Assembly: GCA_039720395.1 (NCBI GenBank)
Contig: CM077827.1
Span: 15,663,615-15,727,614, forward strand
DNA length: 64,000 nucleotides
Direction of reading: 5' to 3'
From: Liquidambar formosana
Taxonomy: Eukaryota > Streptophyta > Magnoliopsida > Saxifragales > Altingiaceae
The notes under the pieces are model-generated. The model made no database searches and was not told the DNA's origin. It saw nothing but the letters and a program-made list of their open reading frames with translations. Each line of letters opens with the position of its first letter. Within the stretch, counting starts at the first letter, position 1. Below, in pieces: positions 9,605-19,430 of this stretch. Made by a program: the position numbers and the translations under genes.

Positions 9605-11261
9605 TGTTAGGATTATGCCCTAGAGCCAATCATGGAGATGATTGTTTAGGGATTAGGAACAATCATTTGATTTCATTTATGTATGTCACATTTATTATTG
9701 ATTTAATAAAAGGGCTTATTCTATTATGTTTATATGCATCATTAATATTTACATAATATGTCCATGGAGTTAGAGTTGAGAATATGGAATTACAAAGAGT
9801 TGTAATTTTGAGACTATAGATATATCTCTATACTAAACTCCTTAAGCATTCCTAGTTGAAGGTTCACTATGATGGACAGTAATGAACCATAGGACTAGCA
9901 CTTGTTAGGTTGACTCTATAGGAGGATAGCTAGTCTCAAGCTATTTGTGTGGAGACACTACAACCAACAAGTGGGTGCCTATTATAAGAATAGGTACACT
10001 GAATGTGACCAAAGATATGAGATAAACTGAATGGAGTTTTATCCTGCCTGTCAATCAGTTTCTCATTGTTATAGTGGTACAAGTAATCCTTAGACCTGAG
10101 ACACCATAGTTGCCTTATGCATGTAGCTTTAGAAGTTTGATAACACTAAGTGCAGATCCTATTCAGGGGTCTGCAAAGGTGTTCATTGGCCCTACTGCTA
10201 TGTGTATGAAGGCATGTGAGTGATCAACAAGGGATCCATCACTCTCAGGAAAAAGAGAGAGAATGTCTCATATAGCATTCATAATATAACTCATTAAATC
10301 CATGGCCATGGTAGGATGAATATGAAAAGAGTTTCATGAGTTTATCAATGAGTTGATATCTATGAATGAGTATAAAGTAATTGAACTAGGGACTTGACAG
10401 ACTTCCATGTCCTATTAGTTTAATTGGAGACATTGTGTTGAAGGAAGGATGCAATTATAACCTATAAACTATAACAGAAGGGTTCTTTGTAAATGACTAT
10501 TCACCTCATTAAGGACCACACCATGAGCCATATGCTAGGTGTTACTCATGGTTAGTAGAAGCCCTAATTGTATAAGTGAGTTATAATCAATTAGGGAATT
10601 GGAAGGAGTTCCAATTAGACCCTAAATGGAAAGAGTTCCATTGTGCACACCTTGTGCTATTCCTACTACTTAATGATGTGAACCCAATGGGTCACACACT
10701 GATCATGCAAGAAGGGCTTTAAAGTCTATGAGAGAAAGGGTTTTAGTGAATAAAGAATAGTTCTTTATGGGCCTATTTGTATTTGATACAAATAATAGGG
10801 GTTAATGTGCAATTAAGAGTAATTACACATAACCCTATTAGGGTTTCTTCCCCATGGCCAGCCCCCTTTAGTGGGCTGCCTATATAAGTCACACTTATGT
10901 GTGACATGGCATAAGAGGCTTGCACAATAAACCCTAGCCGTCCAGCCCCTTGGAGGCTCTCTTCTCTCTCTCTCTCTTCTCCACCTCTAGCAACAACAAG
11001 GAAGAAGAAAGAAAGGACTTGAAGCTCTAGCTAGGTGTGGATACCGTTGGAGGCAGCACACTTGGGCTGCTCATTCACCGCTGTCCGGAGTCGAAGCTTG
11101 GAGCAAAACGGAGAAGACAAAAATTCTGTAAGTGTTCTAACCCTCTTCGTAGTTAGGGTTTGATTTTGTATTATGCATAGTTAGATTCATGGGATTGGGA
11201 ATCGCAGGAAAAATTTTTATATTCCGCCTTTGTATTTTTCCCTCTTGTTCGATTCCCAACA
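9605..11261 (+). repeat. copia 3' LTR (copy 1)
   Basis: 1657 bp, same length as the 5' LTR and nearly identical. TATA box at 10881-10887. Its last bases happen to be open in the frame of the gypsy pol that follows, which makes an artificial joined ORF from 11189. Confidence 0.95.
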
Positions 11262-12376
11262 TGCCTGGCATTGACCCCGATATTGTGCAACACTATATCC
11301 CCACCAATTCCCTAAAGAAGCCGGTAAAGCAGAAACTCAGAAGATTAAAACCAGAATGGGCCCTAAAAGTAAAAGAAGAGGTAACTAAACAACTAGACGC
11401 GGGTTTCCTTCAAGTTGTGGAGTACCCCGAGTGGTTGTCGAATATAGTGCCTGTGCCTAAAAAAGATGGGAAAGTGAGGATGTGTGTCGATTTCCGAGAT
11501 CTCAACGTCGCGAGCCCTAAGGATGACTTTCCTTTACCCCATATCGACGTGTTGGTGGATAGTACAGTGGGACATGCACTCCTCTCCTTCATGGACGGAT
11601 TCTTCGGGTATAACCAGATAAAGATGGCGCCTCAAGACATGGAGAAAACAGCCTTTATCACGCAATGGGGAACGTACTGTTACAAGGTAATGCCTTTTGG
11701 CTTAAGAAACGCTGGGGCTACTTACCAAAGAGCAGCTACGACCCTATTGCATGATATGATCCATAAAGAAGTCGAGGTTTACGTCGATGATATGATCGTG
11801 AAGTCCGTGGATAGGGAAGGGCATTTCAAGGCACTAGAGAAATTCTTAGAGCGAGCAAAAAAGTACAATCTCCGTCTCAACCCACAGAAGTGTGCTTTCG
11901 ACGTCACTGCAGGCAAGCTATTGGGGTTTATGATCACTCAGAAAGGTATCGAAGTGGACCCAGGGAAGATAAAAGCTATTGTGGAGATGGAGCCGCCTAG
12001 CACTGAGAAGCAGATCCGGGGTTTTCTGGGAAGAGTTCAATACATAAGCCGATTCATTGCCAACTTAACCATGGTTTGCGAACCAATCTTCAAATTGCTT
12101 AAGAAAGGTGTGCCAAAAGTATGGAACGAAGAATGCCAAGAGGCCTTTGAGACCATTAAGAGATACTTGAGCAATCCTCCAATCTTAGTTCCCCCACGGT
12201 AAGGTGCGCCACTTTTGTTATACTTAACGGTCACCGAAACCGCGACGGGAGCTTTGTTAGCTCAATATCTCGAAGGGTCTACAAAGTAGAATGCCATCTA
12301 CTACCTAAGCAAAAAAATGACAGACTATGAAGTGAAGTACAATGCAATTGAAAAAGCTTGTGTGGCACTAGTATAG
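11262..12376 (+). pseudogene. pol of Tat A: reverse transcriptase and start of gypsy RNase H
   Basis: Continues the frame broken at 1557. RT motifs are in order: PVKQKLRRLKPEW, VEYPEWLSNIVPVPKKDGK, RMCVDFRDLN, FPLPHIDVLVD, FITQWGTYCYKVMPFGLRNAG, the catalytic YVDD at 11780-11791, and LNPQKCAF. The thumb and connection follow (GFLGRVQYISRFI). The gypsy RNase H starts near 12205 (LLYLTVTETATGALL). Three in-frame stops kill it: TAA at 12200, TAG at 12287 and TAG at 12374. RT copies the element RNA into DNA in the particle. The first methionine of the open frame at 11189 is copia LTR sequence and not a real start. Confidence 0.92.
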
Positions 12377-12400
12377 GCGACGCAGAAACTCCGACACTAC

Positions 12401-14395
12401 ATGATGTCCTTCGAAGTGTTCTTGATAAGTCGCATGGACCCGTTGAAGTACCTGGTAGAAAGGCCAGTATTGTCATTCAGAACTGCTCGATGGTCAATTC
12501 TCCTCAATGAATTCGACATCAAGTATGTGAATCAGAAGTCTATCAAGGGAAGCGTTATCGCAGACTACCTAGCCAGCTGTCCGGTGTCATCATCCGCTCC
12601 GTTCAACGATCAATTCCCAGATGAGGACGTGCTAGAGATTGGTAGAAAAACTTGGAGAGTATACTTCGATGGGGCAGCCAATAAGAAAGGTTATGGGATA
12701 GGAGTCCTGCTGGTCTCACCTGAAGAGGCATTTACACCGTTGGCGGTCAAGTTGGGGTTCGAAGCTACCAACAACATTACTGAGTATGAGGCCTGTATCC
12801 TAGCATTGGAAGCGGCACTTGAATTGGGGATCAAAGAATTGGAAGTGTTCGGGGACTCGGCGCTAATCATTTGTCAGATAAAAGGGGAATGGAAAACTCG
12901 AGATGAGAAGCTGCTACCCTACCATGCCTATCTGGAAGCTCTAACCAAGGAGTTCTCAGAGATAGAGTTCAACTACCTTTCAAGAAACAAGAACCAGTTC
13001 GCCGATGCCTTGGCGACCCTAGCATCCATGGTGGAGATACCTGAAGGGGGAAATGTGAAGCCGTTGGTAATAGAATGCCGAGACAAGCCTATGTACTGTT
13101 GTGCAATCCGAGGAGGGGAAGTGAATGATGGCCGTCCGTGGTTCCATGACATAAAGAAGTTCATTGAAGAAAGGGAGTACCCAGAAGGAGCATCTCGCAT
13201 TGATAGAAAAACCCTAAGGCGGTTGGCAAGTCACTATGTACTTTGTGGAGGAAAGCTATATCGGAGATCATACGACGGGATCCACCTGCTGTGTGTCACC
13301 GAGGAAGAAGCCGAGCATCTGATTAAAGAAATCCATGAAGGGACAGGGGCTCCGCATATGAATGGCTATATGTTAGCTAAGAAAATCATGAGGTTAGGCT
13401 ATTATTGGTCTACTATGGAAAGAGACTGCCACGCACATGTCAAGAAGTGCCACAAATGCCAACTGTTCGCCAGTGGACAACATTTGCCTTCTATGCCTTT
13501 AACAAGTATGTCGTCACCATGGCCATTCGCGGTATGGGGGATAGATATCATCGGACAGATCAAGCCAAAGGCGTCAAATGGGCATGAATACATCCTGGTT
13601 GCCATCGACTACTTCACTAAGTGGGTGGAAGCAGCGTCCTTCAAGACCTTGAATTCCAAGAAGGTAGCACAGTTCATACAGCACAGCATCATCTATCGAT
13701 ATGGGGTACCGCATGAAGTTATCTCAGACAATGGCCAGCACTTTCAGAAAGAAACCCATGAGCTCTTGCAAAAGTACGGCATAGCCCACCATCTGTCGTC
13801 ACCATACCGTCCTCAGACTAATGGAGCAATGGAAGCAGCTAACAAGAACATCAAGAAGATACTACAGAAGACTGCGGACTCACACACAGACTGGCATGAG
13901 AAGTTGCCATTGGCTCTATGGGGTTACAGAACATCAATAAGATCGTCAACAGGGGCTACCCCTTATTCTCTAGTTTATGGAATGGAGGCCGTGTTGCCAG
14001 TTGAATTGGAAGTTCCTTCACTAAGAGTTGCCGTGGAGAGCCAGATAACAGAAGTGGACTGGGTTAAGAGCCGCTATGATGAGTTAGCTTTGCTGGATGA
14101 AAGGCGTTTAAGGGCGCTGTATCATGTTCAGGGGTATCAACGGAGAGTTGCCAGAGCATTCAACAAGCATGTCAAAGATCGAGGTCTAAAGAAAGGGGAT
14201 GTAGTGCTGAAAGAAATCAGAGGTCTAGTGTTCGATCCGCGGGGAAAATTCAAGCCAAGTTGGGGTGGGCCATACATTATCAAAGAGATATTGCCAGCAG
14301 GGGCTGTTCGCCTCATGGATTTAGATGGAATTGAGTTCGCTCGTCCAACTAATTTGGACCAATTGAAAAAAAATATCATGTTTGAGGCCTGCTAG
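12401..14395 (+). CDS. pol of Tat A: RNase H pair and integrase (open part)
   Basis: 664 codons with no stop. The first 80 finish the gypsy RNase H/connection (YLVERPVLSFRTARW, IKGSVIADYLA). A second, archaeal-like RNase H spans about codons 85-215, with acidic residues in VYFDGAANKKG, ITEYEACI, FGDSALI and QFADALA. Integrase follows: an HHCC finger (HMNGYMLAKK ... CHAHVKKCHKCQ), the catalytic D of GIDIIG, D of ISDNGQHF and E of GAMEAANK, and a C-terminal module ending WGGPYIIKEILP. Integrase joins element DNA to the chromosome. The start at 12401 is only the first ATG after the TAG at 12374; in life this is the C-terminal half of pol. Confidence 0.9.
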   Translation: MMSFEVFLISRMDPLKYLVERPVLSFRTARWSILLNEFDIKYVNQKSIKGSVIADYLASCPVSSSAPFNDQFPDEDVLEIGRKTWRVYFDGAANKKGYGIGVLLVSPEEAFTPLAVKLGFEATNNITEYEACILALEAALELGIKELEVFGDSALIICQIKGEWKTRDEKLLPYHAYLEALTKEFSEIEFNYLSRNKNQFADALATLASMVEIPEGGNVKPLVIECRDKPMYCCAIRGGEVNDGRPWFHDIKKFIEEREYPEGASRIDRKTLRRLASHYVLCGGKLYRRSYDGIHLLCVTEEEAEHLIKEIHEGTGAPHMNGYMLAKKIMRLGYYWSTMERDCHAHVKKCHKCQLFASGQHLPSMPLTSMSSPWPFAVWGIDIIGQIKPKASNGHEYILVAIDYFTKWVEAASFKTLNSKKVAQFIQHSIIYRYGVPHEVISDNGQHFQKETHELLQKYGIAHHLSSPYRPQTNGAMEAANKNIKKILQKTADSHTDWHEKLPLALWGYRTSIRSSTGATPYSLVYGMEAVLPVELEVPSLRVAVESQITEVDWVKSRYDELALLDERRLRALYHVQGYQRRVARAFNKHVKDRGLKKGDVVLKEIRGLVFDPRGKFKPSWGGPYIIKEILPAGAVRLMDLDGIEFARPTNLDQLKKNIMFEAC

Positions 14396-14605
14396 GTTGA
14401 AAACCCGTAAGGGCGGCCTAGGCAAAAGTTAAGGCATAAGAACTACGTAAGACCTGATTCTCCATTCAAAAACAACAACAAAAAACAAAAAACAAAAAAA
14501 ACAAAAAAAACAAAAAAAAAACAAAACAAAAACAAAAAAAAAAGAAGAAAAAACCATGGAGATACGTAGGCAACCCATAAAGTTACCTTGGGTGCGGTCT
14601 AAATC
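14390..14605 (+). ncRNA. structured post-pol module of Tat A (GNRA hairpin plus CTACG/CGTAG hairpin)
   Basis: Starts at the pol stop. Hairpin 1 is CTAGG (14392-14396) with CCTAG (14417-14421), enclosing CCC-GTAA-GGG (14404-14413), a GNRA tetraloop. Hairpin 2 is CTACGT (14443-14448) with ACGTAG (14564-14569) and TCTCCAT with ATGGAGA, around a loop of A/C-rich simple sequence (about 14470-14545). The same module stands after pol in B (38503-38700) and in C (23245-23445) with compensating base changes. It is a cis RNA element of unknown role, not an independent RNA gene. Confidence 0.6.
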
Positions 14606-14720
14606 AAACAAGAAAATCCCAAATTTGATTTATTATTGGCAATTTATTCAAAACTAAAATTGATTGACATAGCAATTCATTGGTATTAAGTAAAAGAACT
14701 ATAAATATGCCATAAATATC

Positions 14721-16010
14721 CTATTCTATTTTCTTGAGCCTCTTTGCAGCTCGCTCCTCAGCTTTCTTCTTCTCTCTTTCATGTCTTCTTTTCTTCCTCA
14801 AGTCATGTTCATAAGCTGCTGTCACTGCTTCCATAATATCTTCTCTGCAAGATCCAAGTTCGTTGTTCTTGATAAGTCCAAAAATCCTTTCTCTTCGAGT
14901 AGTCTCTCTCTCACCTAAATTGCTTTTCAACCATTCCTTATACTCGGGGCTCATCATATACGGACCATCAGTATTCGTAACTTGGGTTAGTATCAACTTG
15001 CTAGGCCATCGGTCCTTCGCCCAAGTCACTACAGAAAGACCCGCGGGCACCACAGGATAGTCACCTTTCAAAGAAGTGGGTATGGTTTGCATGGCGCCCA
15101 TCTGACGCAGAACCCTTGAAGGCCAATAGAAGGAAGTAGACCTCAGTCCTATGAGTCTCACCATGGCGCATCTAGAAGTCCGCAGAAGCACCTGGTCACT
15201 GCAGCCCCATATGAATACAAACCACTTGACACTCCTCCAAGAAAGGGTTTGGAAGTAACCTAGCCAATCTCTCAATGAAAATTGCCCAGGTAGTTCAATG
15301 CGGCAAAGGCAGTAATGCTGGGGCTTGTATGGTGTAATGGCAACTGGTGACAAGAAATTCAGTCTTTCAAGCAACCACATCTGCAGTAGAATGGGGCTAC
15401 CTCCTAAAGGAACCTTTGGGTCCTCATGAGTTTTATCCAAACCATTCAGGGTTTCAGCTAGCACCATGGGAATCAAGTTATGGCCCTTGGCAAGGAGAGG
15501 AATCAAGTCACAGATTTGAACGGGAACATGTGGAGTACCAGTGGAAATAAGAAAATGACCAATGAGGCAAAAGGCAAGTGCATGCTTAATAGGAAAGGTA
15601 AAATTCAGAATACCTTTACTATCACAAGCTAAAAAAGAGGTTGCCAATTTCATCAAGTCTACCATATGGTCCTTTACAAACGTAGAGGCATATTGTGAGT
15701 GAATCCCAAGTAGATTGGAGAAAGAAGTAAGAAAGCTTGGGCGAGGAGTAGGGAGAATGAAAGGACCTACTGTTGAAACTCCATACAATGCACAGAATTC
15801 CTCCATGGTTGGGCACAGTTCTTCATACTTGAAGCGGAACACATGAACTTGAGGATCCCAAAAATATGTAGCAGCAGTCAAGAGGTTCGTTTCAAGCCTC
15901 ACATGCCTCAAGGAGAGCAATGGATCCAAGCCAAAGCACTTGAACTCAGATTTTGCTTCAGCACTCATAACTCTCAAAAACCCTCCTAAAAATTTGTCTA
16001 GAGCCTCCAT
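14721..16010 (-). CDS. antisense ORF of Tat A, plant-mobile-domain/DUF7745-like protein
   Basis: 429 codons, intact, convergent with pol and 325 bases from its end. ATG at 16010. Visible features are an N-terminal MEALDKFLGGFL, then TYFWDPQVHVFRF and ELCPTMEEFCALYGV at about codons 48-80. This FWDP...PTxEEF pattern is seen in plant mobile domain and DUF7745 proteins carried by Tat retroelements. The middle has HALAFCLIGHFL. The C-terminus is basic and coiled (KKRRHEREKKKAEERAAKRLKK), a likely nuclear signal. Grande and other Tat elements are known to carry antisense genes here; their function is unknown. Own TATA at 16059-16066. The homologue in B is broken. The family assignment is moderate; that it is a real gene is likely. 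Confidence 0.75.
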   Translation of the reverse strand: MEALDKFLGGFLRVMSAEAKSEFKCFGLDPLLSLRHVRLETNLLTAATYFWDPQVHVFRFKYEELCPTMEEFCALYGVSTVGPFILPTPRPSFLTSFSNLLGIHSQYASTFVKDHMVDLMKLATSFLACDSKGILNFTFPIKHALAFCLIGHFLISTGTPHVPVQICDLIPLLAKGHNLIPMVLAETLNGLDKTHEDPKVPLGGSPILLQMWLLERLNFLSPVAITPYKPQHYCLCRIELPGQFSLRDWLGYFQTLSWRSVKWFVFIWGCSDQVLLRTSRCAMVRLIGLRSTSFYWPSRVLRQMGAMQTIPTSLKGDYPVVPAGLSVVTWAKDRWPSKLILTQVTNTDGPYMMSPEYKEWLKSNLGERETTRRERIFGLIKNNELGSCREDIMEAVTAAYEHDLRKKRRHEREKKKAEERAAKRLKKIE

Positions 16011-16058
16011 AATTTCTAATGAATGAATACAAGTAGGTTTAGGAACCTCTTGGATGTG

Positions 16059-16066
16059 TTTTTATA
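16059..16066 (-). promoter_or_regulatory. TATA box of the antisense ORF in A
   Basis: On the minus strand CCCTATAAAAACACA, about 50 bases upstream of the ATG at 16010. The antisense gene of B has nearly the same box (40199-40206). Confidence 0.6.
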
Positions 16067-16153
16067 GGGAAAAGGTCACAAATCCAAGTTCAAATAGGAA
16101 AAAACCCATAAGAATAGGAAGTTTCCTATTCAAAATGGGATTTCCGCTTCGGG

Positions 16154-16208
16154 CTCGGGTAACCACCCAGGCCTGGGCGGCTAGCCTCCCGAGGCTTGGT
16201 GGTCACCC
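16154..16208. promoter_or_regulatory. GC-rich palindrome upstream of antisense ORF
   Basis: GGGTAACCACC (16157-16167) pairs with GGTGGTCACCC (16198-16208) with one mismatch. Inside is a perfect 12-base palindrome CCCAGGCCTGGG (16166-16177). It begins CTCGGGT like the palindromes in element B. About 90-140 bases upstream of the TATA box. Confidence 0.55.
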
Positions 16209-16489
16209 AAGCCACTTTGTTTTGGTTTTGCTTCTCGCTTTGTCTCGCCTTGACGCGTGATCAAACCTCCTTCCAAATGAGATATTCAACACTTTTTGAG
16301 CTTAAAATCAATCAAATTCCATCTTGAAATCAATTCCTTGAATTGATTTTATGTTCAAAAGGGTTGAATATATTTCCCCTGTGCCATGCCAACTCAAGTG
16401 ACAATGTGTTAAGACACTTTCCTCTTGCACCATGCTTGTTTAATCTTGATAAATTGATCATATATCCTCATGTCAAATCTTGATTTTTC

Positions 16490-18340
16490 ATCTCACTTGG
16501 TTGAATGTATTCATCACTTGAATATATTCTTCCATTTCAAAAGTGTATTCACCCTTTGAATATACTCCTCAGTTTCAAATTCTTGATTTTCCATCCCACT
16601 TGGTTGAATATACTCATCACTTGAATATATTCTTCCATTTCAAAAGTGTATTCACTCTTTGAATATGCTTCTCAGCTTCAAATTCTCATTCTCTATCATA
16701 CTTGGTTGAATATATTCATCACTTGAATATATTCTTCCATTTCAAAAGCATGTTCACCCATTGAATATGCTTCCTAGTTTCAGATCCTCATTATCACTTA
16801 CTTGGTTAAATATATTCATCACTTGAATATATTTCTCCATTTCAATGGTATACTCATCACTCGAGTATACTTCTCAGATATTTCGTCACTTACTTGGTTA
16901 AGTATATCCATCGCTTGGGTATATTTCTCCATTTCAATGGTATGTTCATCACTTGAACATACTTCTCAGATCATTTGTCACTTACTTGGTTAAGTATATC
17001 CACCACTTGGGTATATTTTTTCCATTTCAATGGTATGTTCATCACTTGAACATACTTCTCAGATCATTTGTCACTTACTTGGTTAAGTATATCCACCACT
17101 TGGGTATATTTTTTCCATTTCAATGGTATACTCATCACTTGAGTATACTTCTCAGATATTTTTCCACTTACTTGGTTAAGTATATTCATCACTTGAATAT
17201 ATTTCTCCATTTCAATAGTATGTTCATCACTTGAACATACTTCTCAGAATATTTGTCACTTACTTGGTTAAATATATTCATGACTAGAATATATTTCTCC
17301 ATTTCAATGGTGTACTCATCACTTGAGTACACTTCTCAGATTATTCTCTATCTTACTTGCTTAAGTATATCCATCGCTTGGATATATTTCTCTATTTCAA
17401 TGGTATGTTTATCACTTAAACATACTTGTCACTTACTTGGTTAAGTATATCCATCACTTGGATATATTTCTCTATTTCAATGGTATGTTTATCACTCAAA
17501 CATACTTGTCACTTACTTGGTTAAGTATATTCGTGACTAGAATATATTTCTCCATTTCAATGGTGTACTCATCACTTGAGTACACTTCTCAGATTATTCT
17601 TATCTTACTTGGTTAAATATATCCGTCGTTTGGATATATTTCTCCATTTCAATGGTATGCTCATCACTTGAGTGTACTTCTCAGCTTACTTGGTTAAATA
17701 TATCCATCACTTGGATACATTTCTCCATTTCAAAAGTATGTTCATCACTTGAACGTACTTCTCAGTCTTTTTCAATCATTAAGTATACTCATCACTTGAA
17801 TATATTTCTCAGCATCTTTTTCATCACTTGGTTAAATATGTTCGTGACCTGAATATATTTCTCCATTTCAAAAGTACACTCATCACTTGAATACACCTCT
17901 CAGATTATTCTTATCCTACTTGGTTAAAGATATCCATCGCTTGGATATATTTCTCCATTTCAATGGTATGCTCACCACTTGAGTATACTTCTCAGATTTC
18001 ATTCTCAGATTACTTGGTTAAATATATTCGTGACCTGAATATATTTCTCCATTTCAGTGGTATACTCATCATTTGAGTATACTTCTCAGATTTTTTGTCA
18101 CTCACTTGGTTAAATATATTCGTAACCTGAATATACTTCTCCATTTCCAAGGTACGTTCGTCACTTAAACGTACTTTTCAGATCTCATTCTCATCACTTG
18201 GTTAAATATATTCGTGACTAGAATATATTTCTCCATTTCAAAAGTATGTTCATTCGTAGTGGCTTGAATATGCTTCTCTTGACAATCATCAACCCCCAGT
18301 GGTTTAAGTATACTCATGACTTGAGTACACTTCCTTATTT
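16490..18340 (+). repeat. tandem array of about 35 short hairpins in the 3' region of Tat A
   Basis: Repeating unit of roughly 60-130 bases: TTGGTTAA, hairpin, TTTCTCCATTTCAATG, hairpin, CTTCTCAGAT. The loops are ATCACTT or close variants. Arms vary but stay complementary, e.g. GTATGTTC/GAACATAC (16940-16962), GTATACTC/GAGTATAC (17126-17148), GTGTACTC/GAGTACAC (17310-17332), TATATCC/GGATATA (17366-17386) and GTATGTTT/AAACATAC (17403-17425). Tandem repeats in the 3' region of Tat elements are known and can seed satellites. Several open frames cross the array (e.g. 16953-17234) but they are repeat translations and not genes. Confidence 0.9.
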
Positions 18341-19262
18341 CAGTCTCAGGTTTTCAACCTCCCATCATTGTTGGTATCAGTGTGTGATTTCTCCGGGCTT
18401 TTTGGCCAAAAATGGGTTGTTCTTTATCATTGGTTCACAAGTGTAACTTGTTCGCCAATGAGGGGCTTCTGTCACACCCCATTTTTGCACCACCTTACTA
18501 GGGCTCATCATTTCATGCATGTTTTTGTTTTGTTTTTGAGTCTAGTCACTTGCATTAGTTTTCTAGAGTCACAAGGACAATGGATATGAATTTTGGTTCA
18601 AATTGGAGTTGATCTTGAGGGATAATAAGAGCTTTTGTGACTTGAGGGGCATAATCGTCTTTTAAGTCCCAAACTTTTCATTTGACCTTGGAATGATCTC
18701 CAAATTGTCAATTGGAGTTCATATGGATGCATAAGAGGTATTTTTAGTGTCAATTTGGTAAGTCAATGGCTCGGGATTAAAATGGCTCGATGTAGTTCAA
18801 GTTGGTTAATTGACCCTTCCTTGGGTTAGCTCTAATTGACTCACAATTACCAACCAAATCTTTTCAAATTGACTTTCATTAGTCATCATTTTACCCTCAA
18901 AAGTGTTTCATGAAGTTCAATTTTGATATGGCCTGATGATGAGTTTAGTGTGGTTATTTACGGATTATCCTTGAAGAATTAGTGCGAATCACAGCATGAG
19001 ATTTTTGGTTAAAATGAAAAGAAAATTATTTTATTAAATTAGCCATTTTTATCATGACACTAACACGTGTACGTATGTGATGAGTGTGTGTACGCACATA
19101 CGATACATGTGCATGCGTGTTAGCGGTCAGTCTCCCAATTTTTATAAAAGACAATTTCCTTTTCCTATTCAGATTAGAAGTCTTTTATCATTATAAAATA
19201 CCTTTTGATTATTCTCCAAGGAAACCTAGTCCAGGAAGGAAAGGGAAACTCCAGATTTCAGC

Positions 19263-19270
19263 TATAAATA
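19263..19270 (+). promoter_or_regulatory. TATA box of Tat A LTR
   Basis: GCTATAAATACTC in the LTR of A, at the position expected for the sense promoter. Confidence 0.6.
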
Positions 19271-19430
19271 CTCTCTTAATGTCTTTAAACAAGGGAGAAG
19301 AGAAGAGGGTTTGGAGGGAGTGAAATTCGTCATAATTCAGCAGCAGATTTTCTGAAAACCAGCAGTCGTATTTTAATCATAACTTTTTCATCCGAAGTCA
19401 GAATTTGATGAAATTGGTCTTGTTAGAAAG

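Larger units (their letters stand above)
1558..11261 (+). mobile_element. full-length non-autonomous Ty1/copia element, copy 1
   Basis: Element of 9704 bp with two 1657-bp LTRs (TGTTAGG...CCCAACA), an initiator-tRNA-Met primer site, a polypurine tract AAGTGGGAGA and the duplication TGCCT. By eye the two LTRs differ at only about two sites (near 2312 versus 10344, and near 2646 versus 10693), so insertion is recent. The 6.4-kb interior nevertheless has no intact gag or pol. Decayed integrase, RT and RNase H are recognisable from about 7690 to 9600. The interior is shared with the minus-strand copy at 51203-60467, so the decay predates transposition. Confidence 0.93.

Noticed and set aside
11189..11261. 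N-terminal extension of the RT frame starting MGLGIAGK
   Set aside because: This is the end of the copia LTR read by chance in frame with the gypsy pol behind it.
16802..17852. Chain of small open frames rich in YIHHL and FPFQW
   Set aside because: Translations of the tandem hairpin array; repeated, without start context or domain.
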